Source of the DNA: Parastagonospora avenae f. sp. tritici 18332-5
Lineage: Eukaryota > Ascomycota > Dothideomycetes > Pleosporales > Phaeosphaeriaceae
Length of the DNA stretch: 64,000 nt
Assembly: GCA_022559985.1 (NCBI GenBank)
Contig: JAFJTR010000003.1
Coordinates: 310,001-374,000 of the forward strand
Direction of reading: 5' to 3'
The position numbers were made by a program, and so were the translations under genes. The notes below the pieces were generated by a model, which saw only the letters and a program-made list of their open reading frames with translations, did no database searches and was not told where the DNA came from. This document shows, piece after piece, positions 46,768 through 55,819 of the stretch. How positions within the stretch are numbered: position 1 is the stretch's first letter; the number at the start of each line of letters is the position of its first letter.

Positions 46768-48489
46768 ATGGCGGATGAGCAAGAAAAGAGTAAGGGAACC
46801 GAATCGGATATCCATGTAACCGAAGGGATCATGGAAAGACTGGACATCAATTCAGCAACAATCGCTTCACCGGACGCAAATTTGGACAAGTTCTCGCCAT
46901 ACGACATTTCGACTGCCCCGAAAATTGCATGTGGACTACCACCCGAGATATGGACCATTATTCAGGCAGCACCTGCCAAGTTCCCACCACAGTACTTCCT
47001 CGACGTCAGTCGGAATCTGCTCGAGAACCCTAACCTAACAGCTTCACACCTTGCCCGTGCTGAGCTATCATATCAAAGCTTTGCAGATGCGACATACAAC
47101 CCCAAAGCCACAGCACCAGAGGATCTGGCCAGCATAGTTAAGCACCTGCGACCCGAATGTCGGCCGCGGCTCGTAGAAGGCGACGTGGAGGGGTACGACC
47201 TCGAATGGACAGTCGTGAGAAAACTCATCCCCCGGAATCCAAACCTGGACAAACCATTGATGCAAACATGCCACATGTACACATCAACCCAAGCCATCTC
47301 AATCACCACATCCGACGGGAAAGAAGGAACCGTCCAGGCAGAGCGCTACCTAGTTATATACATCCCCCACGCCGAAGCCCCAGAAGACATACCCTTCTAC
47401 CACCCCACCGTCCGCTCCCTCGGCATCCTATACACTTATATACCAAGCCAATCCATCCTCCCCTCCCCGGGCACTCTCTCGATATTATTCGACTTCTTCC
47501 CCACCCACCCGCTCTCCACCCGCCTCACCCGCACCGCCCTCATGCTACTGCAAATCATCCACAAGCACGCGAAAGGCCGACAGGCCGGGTACAAAAAGCG
47601 CGTGCACCACGACATCATCATCCCGCAGAAGCGCTTCCAAGACACATACGCATATCTCAAAGGCAAGTACGCGAAGAGCCTGATCGATGGCTGGGTCGAG
47701 CAGACGCCGCCAGAGAAACACGTGTTTGAGGACCTGGGCATTGCGGCGTTTCTGATCGAGTTGTGGCGCGACATGTACGGGGCGAGCAGGTTCCCGGGGT
47801 TCGTGGATATCGGGTGTGGGAATGGGGTACTGGTGTATATACTCAATGCAGAGGGGTGGAGGGGTTGGGGGTTTGATGCGAGGCGGCGCAAGACGTGGGC
47901 GACGTTTGGCGAGGAAAATGTCAAGGAGATGCTACTCGTTCCACATGTGCTGGGGGAGCGGGAGGGCGATGCGGAGAATGAGCACGATGGCGTTTTCCCG
48001 GAGGGCACGTTCGTTGTGAGCAATCATGCGGATGAATTGACGCCTTGGACGCCGCTTATTGCGTCGCTGTCAAAGTCGCCGTTCATTGCGATTCCGTGCT
48101 GCGGCCATGATTTTGGAGGGGCGAGGACTCGCGCGCCGGTGCACAGGAAGTATGTCCAAGAAGATCCGAATGCGATGGGCAAGAAGGAGAACAAACAGCC
48201 TAGTGCGTATGCCGGGCTGTGTAGTTGGGTCAGTCACTTGACGGAGAGTATGGGGTACAAGGTTGAAAAAGAGCATTTGAGGATCCCGAGTACGAGAAAC
48301 ATTGCGATTCTGGGGAGGACTAGAGTTGGAGATGGTGTGGACAGCAAGGAAGGACTAGAGGAGAGGCTGAGGGTTGCGAGGGAAGTGGTGGAGAAGGAGA
48401 TGGGTGAATCGACGACGGTTGACCAGGTTAGGTCAATGTGGATGAGGAGCGGTGGAGACTTGATGAAGCCTGGAAAGGGTGGACATTAA
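46768..48489 (+). CDS. trm44: tRNA (uracil-2'-O-)-methyltransferase Trm44
   Basis: A single exon encoding 573 aa. Trm44 methylates the ribose of U44 in cytosolic serine tRNAs using S-adenosylmethionine. Family features: FFPTHPLSTRLTRTALMLLQ and the VHHDIIIPQKRFQDTYAYLKGKYA block before the catalytic domain; the SAM-binding loop FVDIGCGNGVLVYIL with Asp347; GWGFDARRRKTW; NHADELTPWTPLIA; and IPCCGHDFGGAR. The last 70 residues, IPSTRNIAILGR and a helical end with VDQVRSMWMRSGG, also belong to the family. The start MADEQEKSKG follows an in-frame upstream stop. Strong call; its 3' end is 272 bp from the convergent ribosomal protein gene. Confidence 0.93.
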   Translation: MADEQEKSKGTESDIHVTEGIMERLDINSATIASPDANLDKFSPYDISTAPKIACGLPPEIWTIIQAAPAKFPPQYFLDVSRNLLENPNLTASHLARAELSYQSFADATYNPKATAPEDLASIVKHLRPECRPRLVEGDVEGYDLEWTVVRKLIPRNPNLDKPLMQTCHMYTSTQAISITTSDGKEGTVQAERYLVIYIPHAEAPEDIPFYHPTVRSLGILYTYIPSQSILPSPGTLSILFDFFPTHPLSTRLTRTALMLLQIIHKHAKGRQAGYKKRVHHDIIIPQKRFQDTYAYLKGKYAKSLIDGWVEQTPPEKHVFEDLGIAAFLIELWRDMYGASRFPGFVDIGCGNGVLVYILNAEGWRGWGFDARRRKTWATFGEENVKEMLLVPHVLGEREGDAENEHDGVFPEGTFVVSNHADELTPWTPLIASLSKSPFIAIPCCGHDFGGARTRAPVHRKYVQEDPNAMGKKENKQPSAYAGLCSWVSHLTESMGYKVEKEHLRIPSTRNIAILGRTRVGDGVDSKEGLEERLRVAREVVEKEMGESTTVDQVRSMWMRSGGDLMKPGKGGH

Positions 48490-48761
48490 ATAATTGTATG
48501 AGAACATGAGCTGGAGGCGAGAATAACATCAAACAACATCATCGTCACAAAGCGAACAGCCACTGAAGTGTACTGGGGTATCATTGAGAACATGACCTGC
48601 TCCGGGTGCGAAAGCGCTTCCCGGGCGGACAATGGATTCGTAGTATCATCCTTTCATTTCGCCATATGCCACCGTGACCGATCCCTTTTTGTGAATGCAG
48701 TAAAGTTGCGACATGAAGATGACCCTGTATCCGTTTACTCCTCAAGCAAGTAGCAACCTGC

Positions 48762-49544
48762 TTAAGAAGCAGGGGCGGCACCGCGGCCTCGTCCGAAGCC
48801 ACCACGGAACTCGGGCTTGAACTCGCCAGGGGCACCACCCTCGCCCTTCTCGCCCTGGTCGCGGCGTCGGTAACCGTCACGGTCGCCGCCACGTCCACCA
48901 CGGCCTCCTCCGCGCCTCTCACGGTCCTCGCCGCCTCCGAGCATACCCCGGGGAGGAGCAGAGCGCTGCTGCTTGATGTGCGTCTGGGGCACAATCTCGG
49001 CGGGAAGGTGGAGCCACTCGCGGAGGTAGTCCAGACCCTCAGGGGTGAGGGTGTAGTAGTAGTACTGCCATGAGAAGCGAGTGTGGAGGTATCCGCGGGA
49101 GGTCAACGACTGGCCTGCGACATATTAGACATGCTTGTGCGCAAGCTGGAAGCGGGGCTACTGACAAGCCTTGATGACGAAAAGGTTCTTGGTGTCGATG
49201 TCTCCGTGCTTGGGAAGGTTGAAGTCCTTCTTTGCGACGAGAACGCCCTCTGTGGTGACCGTGTGTCAGCCTATCCTTATATGCAGCAAAGCCACGAAAT
49301 TGTTCACTTGTGCCATAGCCATGGCCCGAGTACAGGGTGGGATACTAACCTCGGAAGAGGTACCTGGAGAGCAATTGTTAGCAGAGTTCATGCAGAAGCG
49401 AGAAATGGAGGGGTCAAATGAAGCTCAAGCTCAAGATTGGATATTTCGCGTGAATGTCCCCAACTCGGTTGCGCCGCAGTGCTGAATGGTGTGGAGGTGG
49501 ACTAACTCGTGGATCGCCTTGCGGTCGGCCTTGGGAATAAGCAT
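48762..49544 (-). CDS. rps10: 40S ribosomal protein eS10
   Basis: Four exons on the minus strand: 49544-49507, 49363-49350, 49249-49166 and 49114-48762; 162 aa. eS10 lies at the beak of the 40S subunit near the mRNA entry side. The protein begins MLIPKADRKAIHEYLFREGVLVAKKDFNLPKH when spliced, then DTKNLFVIKACQSLTSRGYL and RFSWQYYYYTLTPEGLDYLREWLHLPAEIVP, all diagnostic, and ends in a Gly/Arg-rich tail (GGGRGGRGGDRDGYRR) as in other eS10 proteins. Exon 2 is only 14 nt and contributes the last base of Glu, then YLFR and one base. Intron 3 starts with GTCAGT. Short exons and several introns near the 5' end are usual for fungal ribosomal protein genes. Confidence 0.95.
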
Positions 49545-49782
49545 CTTGACGGTTGCGAGAAGTCTCGGGGATGCTGTCGTTAGATGTAGGTTGGCGATGG
49601 AGAGGAAGTTCGCGATAGACGGAGCATTTTGGGGGACGAGTGCGTAGCGCACAGGCCATTCGCCTAAAGTTAGCGCGGCGGAGCCATGTTAGCGCGGGTT
49701 CAAATGCTTGGCTCTGGTCTCGACACTTGCCGCCTACAACTTTGCAGTCACCACCCAACGACTCTCCTTGACGACAACTGCC
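49545..49782. promoter_or_regulatory. Bidirectional promoter shared by eS10 and SDE2
   Basis: Only 238 bp separate the divergent start codons, so both core promoters and both leaders must lie here. The upstream part of the plus strand is pyrimidine-poor and contains GC-rich segments. No specific element was assigned. Confidence 0.6.
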
Positions 49783-50601
49783 ATGGACTCCGCAACTGAA
49801 TCCCGAATCACGGTCATCGTGAACAGCATCAAAGGGCACGACATCGCCTTCACATCGCCGAAAGATGCATCACTCACATCCATATACGAAACGTTATACG
49901 AACGCGCGCCTTGGGTGCAGAACTCATCCTACATCCTCACCACAAACTCCCGGCGCGCCGTGAGCCATGACCAGTCTCCAGTATCGTCGCTCCTCTCTTC
50001 GCCATCCGACACATTCCTCTCGCTCCGCCTGACAGTACCGCTATGTGGTGGAAAGGGTGGTTTCGGGTCGATTCTGCGCGCCCAGGGTGGTCGCATGTCC
50101 TCGCGCAAGAAGCAGGGTGGTGACGCAAACGCATCATCCAGGAATTTGGACGGACGACGGCTGCGCACTGTTGCCGAAGCCAAAGTGCTTGCCGAGTATC
50201 TTGCTATCAAGCCAGAAATGGAGCAAAGAGAGAAGGAGGAGCGACGGAAGCGGTGGGAAGACATCGTGGCTAGCACCGAGCGGAAGCAGGATGAACTCAT
50301 GAACAGCCGCGGTACTGCCCGTCTAGATGGCAAGTGGGTCGAGGATAAGGAGGAGGCAGAGAACAAGACACGAGAAGCCATCGAGAAGATGCTGCTTGCA
50401 CAAAGGGAGAGCTCCGAGGAAGAGGAGGACACTAAGCCCGCAGCATCGTCATCGAAGCCTATACAGCAGCGCCAGATGTTTGGATGGGACGATGAGGACG
50501 ATGAGTTCATGAGCGACAGCGAGGAAGAAGAGGACGTTTCAGAGGACGACGCGAAGCCGCAGGCATTTGAGGGAAAGGGCAAGGGTAAAGCTACCGCATG
50601 A
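49783..50601 (+). CDS. sde2: Sde2 family protein (ubiquitin-fold splicing and telomere-silencing factor)
   Basis: Single exon, 272 aa. Sde2 is made with an N-terminal ubiquitin-like fold that is cut off after a Gly-Gly; the released C-terminal part joins the spliceosome and supports splicing of selected introns and heterochromatin silencing (known for S. pombe). Here residues 1-88 form the ubiquitin-like part, ending LRLTVPLCGG with the cleavage point G90|K91 in GGKGGFGSILRAQGGRMSSRKK, the family hallmark. Cutting after GG leaves N-terminal Lys, as known. The rest is charged and helical (RRLRTVAEAKVLAEYLAIKPE, EKEERRKRWEDIV), then acidic near the end with FGWDDEDDEFMS. The ATG at 49783 is chosen because the ubiquitin fold begins right after it. 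Confidence 0.92.
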   Translation: MDSATESRITVIVNSIKGHDIAFTSPKDASLTSIYETLYERAPWVQNSSYILTTNSRRAVSHDQSPVSSLLSSPSDTFLSLRLTVPLCGGKGGFGSILRAQGGRMSSRKKQGGDANASSRNLDGRRLRTVAEAKVLAEYLAIKPEMEQREKEERRKRWEDIVASTERKQDELMNSRGTARLDGKWVEDKEEAENKTREAIEKMLLAQRESSEEEEDTKPAASSSKPIQQRQMFGWDDEDDEFMSDSEEEEDVSEDDAKPQAFEGKGKGKATA

Positions 50602-51016
50602 TTGCTTGTGGCTCATCTCGTCGTGTCTCTCGTCAACCTGCTCATGGTATGCATATTCAGGCGTTAAAAGCATGCATTTTTATTTGTAGATACCCAATTC
50701 AACCTTCATAATCTTGAGGCAGTTCGAGCGCACCCTCCTCCAACACGAGTTGTCAATTTGCATGTCCGACATTTACTCCACAACAGTGCACTTCCGAAGA
50801 GGCACGTCAATATGGCTACTAGTAGTTCTAAGGGCGTTCGCGATCGAACAACCCCACTGCAAGGCGCGGGATGTCCACGCGCTAAGACGCCGTGCCGCTA
50901 TCGATGCATCCCACTTCTGGCCGATATCAGGTCATCACGCCTGGGCATTCCGATGCCGAACTTCCTTCTGAACTTCGAAACATGTCGTCTTCTCACTCTC
51001 TCCCAACATTGACGCC
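50602..51016. other. Intergenic, 0.4 kb
   Basis: Between two plus-strand genes; no coding signal. Confidence 0.5.
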
Positions 51017-52592
51017 ATGCCACTCAATCTTAGCAACTACGCGTCTACCCTTCGCATTGCAAGGAGGCGTTACCCCGCATTGAGAGCTACCCCATGTCGA
51101 AGTGTATTAGGATATAGCCATGCTCGAGGCTTTGCAAGCAGTCCGACATGGCGAATACGGACAAAAGAGATGAACGATGAGCATTTGCAGGATCTGAAAG
51201 TCAACCAGGGTCGTCTGATGCAAGACATCCACCATACTTGCCAATGGGGCCCTGGTGAACGCTGGGGAGAGTAAGCAGCTCCAAGTCTGATGCCAACATT
51301 ATGCTGACATGAATGAAAGCGCTCCCACCGAGACTGGCATGTCCCGTCTGGCCCTCTCTGATGCGGACAAGGCTGCACGTGACTGGTTTGTTTCCACGAC
51401 AGAAGCTTTGGGCTGCAAGGTCACCGTGGACGCAATGGGAAACACCTTTGCCGTCAGACCTGGGCTTCGGAATGATAAACCCCCGACTTATGTCGGCAGT
51501 CATCTGGACACACAACCTACTGGTGGCCGGTATGATGGTATCCTAGGTGTCACAGCAGGTGTAGAGATGCTGAGAGTGCTCGCCGACAATTGGACCGAAA
51601 CCGAGTATCCTGTTGGTGTAGTAAACTGGACAAATGAAGAAGGTGCTCGATTTCCCAAGTCTATGGTTTCGTCCGGCGTTTGGGCTGGTGATATTCCAGT
51701 AGAAACGGCACATAACCTGCGCGAAGTACATCCTGGCACAGCAACCATGGCTGAAGAGCTCAAGAGGATAGGATACTTGGGCGAAACGCCAGCAAGCCAT
51801 GAAGCCATACCCATGGCCGCACATTTCGAATTGCACATTGAGCAAGGCCCGTTACTGGAAATGTCCAACAAGAAGATTGGCATTGTCACGGGCGTTCAAG
51901 CGTACAAATGGTTCACAATCAATGTCAAAGGACGCGATACGCACACTGGTACCACGGACCTCAAATCACGTGCAGACGCTCTCCTCACAGCTTCAAAGAT
52001 GATACTGCATTCACATCGCCTTGCAACCGCCAATCACGCGCTCGCATCTACCGGCATTCTCCACCTCAAGCCCGGCTCCACAAACACCGTACCCGGCTCG
52101 GTGTCTTTCAGTCTCGACATACGATCGCCCAAGGACGAAACCGTAGCACTCATGACCGAGCTCATACAAAGGAACTTCCCGAAAATCGCAGCCGGCGAAG
52201 ATGTTCTGGACTCCAACCTTGGTTGTACACCCGGCCTCCCCCTCTCAGTCGAGATCATAGAAGACTTCTCTTCGCCCGCAACAAACTTCCACACCGACTG
52301 CATCACATCGGTTAGGCAGTCTGCATATAACATCCTCGGCCCCAATAGCCACAATCTAGTCATGGAAATGACATCTGGCGCAGGCCATGACAGTGTGTAT
52401 GCTAGCAAGCGCTGTCCCACGAGCATGATCTTCGTACCGTGTAGGGAGGGCGTTAGCCACAACCCCAGAGAGTTCTGCAAGGAGGAGGATTGCGCTCTAG
52501 GCGCGGAGGTGCTGTTGCAAAGTGTAGTCCGGTTCGATCGAATGAGGGACGAGAGGAGAGTTAGTTGGAAGCAAGAACCTTACACACTGTAG
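51017..52592 (+). CDS. M20-family amidohydrolase (N-carbamoyl-L-amino acid hydrolase / beta-ureidopropionase type)
   Basis: Two exons, 51017-51270 and 51320-52592; 508 aa. The N-terminus (residues 1-45) is basic and lacks acidic residues (LRIARRRYPALRATPCR, then HARGFASS), like a mitochondrial targeting peptide. The catalytic part has the family's metal-binding blocks: ETGMSRLALSDADKAARDWF, GSHLDTQPTGGRYDGILGV, WTNEEGARFPKSM, HFELHIEQGPLLE and SGAGHDSVYA, plus the dimerisation-domain segment DIRSPKDETVALM. Members cut N-carbamoyl amino acids, beta-ureidopropionate or allantoate; the substrate cannot be decided from these motifs. Its likely pathway is nitrogen release from pyrimidines or hydantoins. 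The 49-nt intron lies just before TETGMSRL. Its stop is 36 bp from that of the convergent 175-aa gene. Confidence 0.92.
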
Positions 52593-52628
52593 TTTTGTAC
52601 AGGGGAAATAAACACTACACAATCTATT

Positions 52629-53156
52629 CTACCGCTTGTGCTTCATCGTCACTACCCTCCCATCGATCGAACTCCCCCTGAATCCCCGTCTCAGCATTGG
52701 AATACCATTACTGAACGCATCTAGCTTTTGCCATCGCAGCAATGTATCCGCGACATTGACCCGCGGAGTGGCGAAGTCCAGTTGGTATCCCAGACGTACT
52801 TCTTCATTCCCCCATCCCGGCTCCGACACGCTCTTCGGCGATGATACCCCAGCCCGACCTGCGTCGTAGATCCTCAGCCAGATCTCCGTCCTTTCGTCAT
52901 TGATGAGAGTCACGTCTGCGCCGCCAGCCCGTTCGCGCGACATGACGAGGCTGTACTTGTTCGCATTGGCTCGGTTGGTGAGATTCTGCCTGATCTCGTC
53001 GACTCTCTTGCGCGCGAGAGTATACGAGCTGTGAGAGAATTGGGTATCAATCAGAGAAGTCTCGGCGTTCGATCCATCTGCGTGACGTATTCGTGTTGTC
53101 TTGTGAATGCGGTAGTGCGGGTGCGAGAGATCGAGGGTTTTGTAGCGGTCTGGCAT
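52629..53156 (-). CDS. Conserved-looking hypothetical protein, 175 aa
   Basis: Single exon from ATG (MPDRYKTLDLSHPHYRIHKTT) to TGA-type stop. Charged, no signal peptide, no membrane segment. Noticeable blocks are TQFSHSSYTLARKRVDEIRQNL, a probable helix, and EIWLRIYDAG followed by WGNEEVRLGYQL. The frame is clean, starts with the only upstream ATG and has ordinary composition, so I consider it real. No family recognised. Convergent with the M20 hydrolase gene. Confidence 0.6.
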   Translation of the reverse strand: MPDRYKTLDLSHPHYRIHKTTRIRHADGSNAETSLIDTQFSHSSYTLARKRVDEIRQNLTNRANANKYSLVMSRERAGGADVTLINDERTEIWLRIYDAGRAGVSSPKSVSEPGWGNEEVRLGYQLDFATPRVNVADTLLRWQKLDAFSNGIPMLRRGFRGSSIDGRVVTMKHKR

Positions 53157-54797
53157 ACTGTTTTTTAGAGAGAGAGAATCGAGAGGACCGATTGGAATAC
53201 ATGGTATATGGTAGGTGTTGCTTGCCTGCTTGCTGCTTGTTGCTTGCTACTCATTGCCTATCGCAAACACAATGTGGGAGTTGCATTGGTGCGAACCTCG
53301 ATCTGTGTGGCTGTTGAGGTTAAATTTAGCACAATCGATAAATGAACCCAACTGTACATAGTGATCCCACATGATGCAGCACTCTGACGAAGCAGGAGAC
53401 GGAGGACGTCAAAGCCCCTTCCAGTGGAAACTCCAAATATACCATGGCCAATAGGCAAGTCATCTTCCTGGTCACCAAACTCACATACAATACGATGAGA
53501 GTCATTGCTAGAAACTCGCTGGAGCGAAGCAATACAGTGTATGTCCAAAACAGCAGTTTGAGCAAGCTCGATATTTACTCGACTTCCCTCCATGGGGACA
53601 GAGGTGCCGAACACGAAGATGGGGTGCAAATCAGCCCAAGCGACAGTCTTACCTACAACTATTAGAGCACGAAGCTGCAGAACCGGCACAGACTACGCAT
53701 CATCAGGGTGTACGAGGTGCTTTCATCTAATTGCTGGTCAAATTGTCTTTACTCTTTCGTTTGTTGACACGTAAAGAGGTAATGCCGTCAATAGGGAACT
53801 TACTGTGCAGACTGCCTAGAATGATGAATTATTTCATCACAACCGAATTGCGATTGCTGTTCATGGAGACGTTGACGTTTAGCACTAACAAGGCCGCCGA
53901 GCCCACACCTCGCAACTAGTAGTAGAACATGGAGGCATTCCAATCGACAGAAGGCCCGGTTGGAAAGTTCTGAAGAACTATCGAACTTGCATTGCTCGTA
54001 CATGGCAGATGGAGAGGAGCACCATGTTCTAGCCATTGACCCTGATTCAGTGCAAGCTTTTAGCATATCGCAAGGACCACCTATTGACTGTGCCGTAGCT
54101 CGTCAAAAGCTGACATTGTCCCATTGTTCTACGAGCTCTCCGTGGTCAGTAGTTTCCACACAAGAACTTTAGGCGGGAATATGTACCAACTCAACTACGC
54201 CTACCTGTGTATGGTGTTCAGACAGGGAGCTACTCCAAACAAATGGTTTTCGATAAACAATTCCACCAATCTAGGAGTTTGCGATCCAGACGAAGCTATG
54301 ACTTATTGTGTAGGTCAAAGGACAGACCAATCGCGACTCGCGTAAAGCGGCTGATGATGTAGGCGCTAAGGCCAAAGTGGGAAGCTAACGTCCCCGGGTT
54401 CACGCTTTCCGACAACAAAGGCTGATTACAGTTCTAGTGCTGAACACTCCTCACACTTCTGTAGAGAAGGGCCGTCAATCTGAGAATAAGACTAAATAGG
54501 GCTTCTCTGATTGGCGCGATGTTTCACGGCTCGTCGCCTTGCCGTAGGAAACCACCTGGGCCGCCTCAAGACAGACATCGTCAAACACGAGTGAAGTTAG
54601 CTCAGGGCGGATCTACCTATCGAGAGATGGTTTCGAACGGGACGCTTTTGTCTGTGTGTCAAATATTGAATTTTCTATAAAGGAGGCGCGTCATCACGGT
54701 CTTCGATATCGTGCACTTCACTCGTTGAACACTTCGAGAGTACATATCGTCCGCCTATTCTCCACTCCTAATTTATCTCTTCTCCGAGAATTTCAAT
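53157..54797. other. Gene-poor region with possible gene relic
   Basis: 1.6 kb without a supportable complete gene. On the minus strand two stretches look protein-like but are interrupted: a frame at about 53690-53260 (VGKTVAWADLHPIFVFGTSVP) and short fragments near 54300-54250 (PRLVELFIENHLFG). No continuous model could be built. Confidence 0.4.
54676..54681 (+). promoter_or_regulatory. TATA box for the globin-like gene
   Basis: TATAAA about 120 bp upstream of the start codon, in a TTTTCTATAAAGG context. Position fits a core promoter. Confidence 0.45.
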
Positions 54798-55819
54798 ATG
54801 CGTCTTTCTTCCATCGTGCTCATGGGCGCCAGCTCTCTGGCAGCCGCCCAGGACATGTCGCTATGCGACAAGTACACCACCGCGTTGCTCAAGGAGAACA
54901 ACGCCACAAACCAGTACACCCTGTTGACGCTCCTCGTCAACACAGTTGTCATTGGAAACTACACTCAGCCCAACATGAACGCCGTCCCTGGTATCCTTGC
55001 CAAGGGCATGTACATGGACAAAGAGGTAAACCTCCTTCCATACTTCGACGGAACGCTCAAGTCAAGCAACCGCGGTGGCTCTTCAGGAGTCAGCATCAAC
55101 TTCCTTGACGATGGTGGTGCCGCTCCTCTCATGAAGAACATGCCTGCCAACAGCGAGAAGTCGAACCAATAGTAAGCATAACGAAGGTTTATCCAATGAA
55201 CCAGTCACTGACATAGTGACGCAGCTTCCTTCTCACACACTTGTACCAATTCTTTGGCAAACTGCTCGGATGCTCTGCATACGGAAACACGGGCTTCCCC
55301 GCATACACCGGACACAGCATGGAAGACGCGCATAGGTTCATGAACCTCGATCCCTCTGAGATGGGATACTGTACGTAATGTCCACGTTCGGAACGCACAT
55401 GAGACATCCGCTAACATCATACGCAACCTATAGTCATCACCCAAGTTGGTCTTGCAGCGACCTCATTCGGTGTCTCCAAGGAGGACGTGACCACCGTAGC
55501 AGAAGCTCTCACCAAGCTCTTCAACTACCGCTGCAGCCCGGCCGCCACTGTCATCCCAGAGCAGGGCCCTACCCTCAACAGCATCTGCCAGAACGAGCAA
55601 TGTCCTCTCGACCCGATGGCTCAGTGCTCCGCATACCCCAACAACGGCACCGTCATGGAGCCCATGGCCGCTAACGCGAGCATGGCCCCATCAGGTTCGA
55701 TGGCTATGCCTTCCTCAACCTCGACCGGCGCTCCCGGCATGTTCACAGGAGGAGCTTCGTCAGCACAGGTTGGTGTTGGTGCGGTGGTTGGTCTTGCTGC
55801 CCTGGCTATGGTATTGTAA
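54798..55819 (+). CDS. Secreted, probably GPI-anchored truncated-globin-like protein
   Basis: Three exons, 54798-55171, 55225-55370 and 55434-55819; 301 aa. Residues 1-18 are a signal peptide. Residues about 40-220 resemble a truncated (2-on-2) haemoglobin: LLPYFDGT at 79-86, HLYQFFGKLLGC at 130-141, then Y152-TG-HS-M-EDA-H161, which matches the YTGxxMxxxH segment of group-I truncated globins with H161 as proximal haem ligand, followed by FGVSKEDVTTVAEALTKLF, matching the final helix. A 35-residue insertion lies between the DG turn and the HLYQFF helix. Six cysteines could form disulfides in an extracellular protein. From 240 on it is Ser/Thr/Met/Pro-rich, ending in AQVGVGAVVGLAALAMVL, a typical GPI-attachment tail. 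Function unknown; oxygen, NO or haem binding is inference. Globin assignment is by motif only. Confidence 0.7.
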
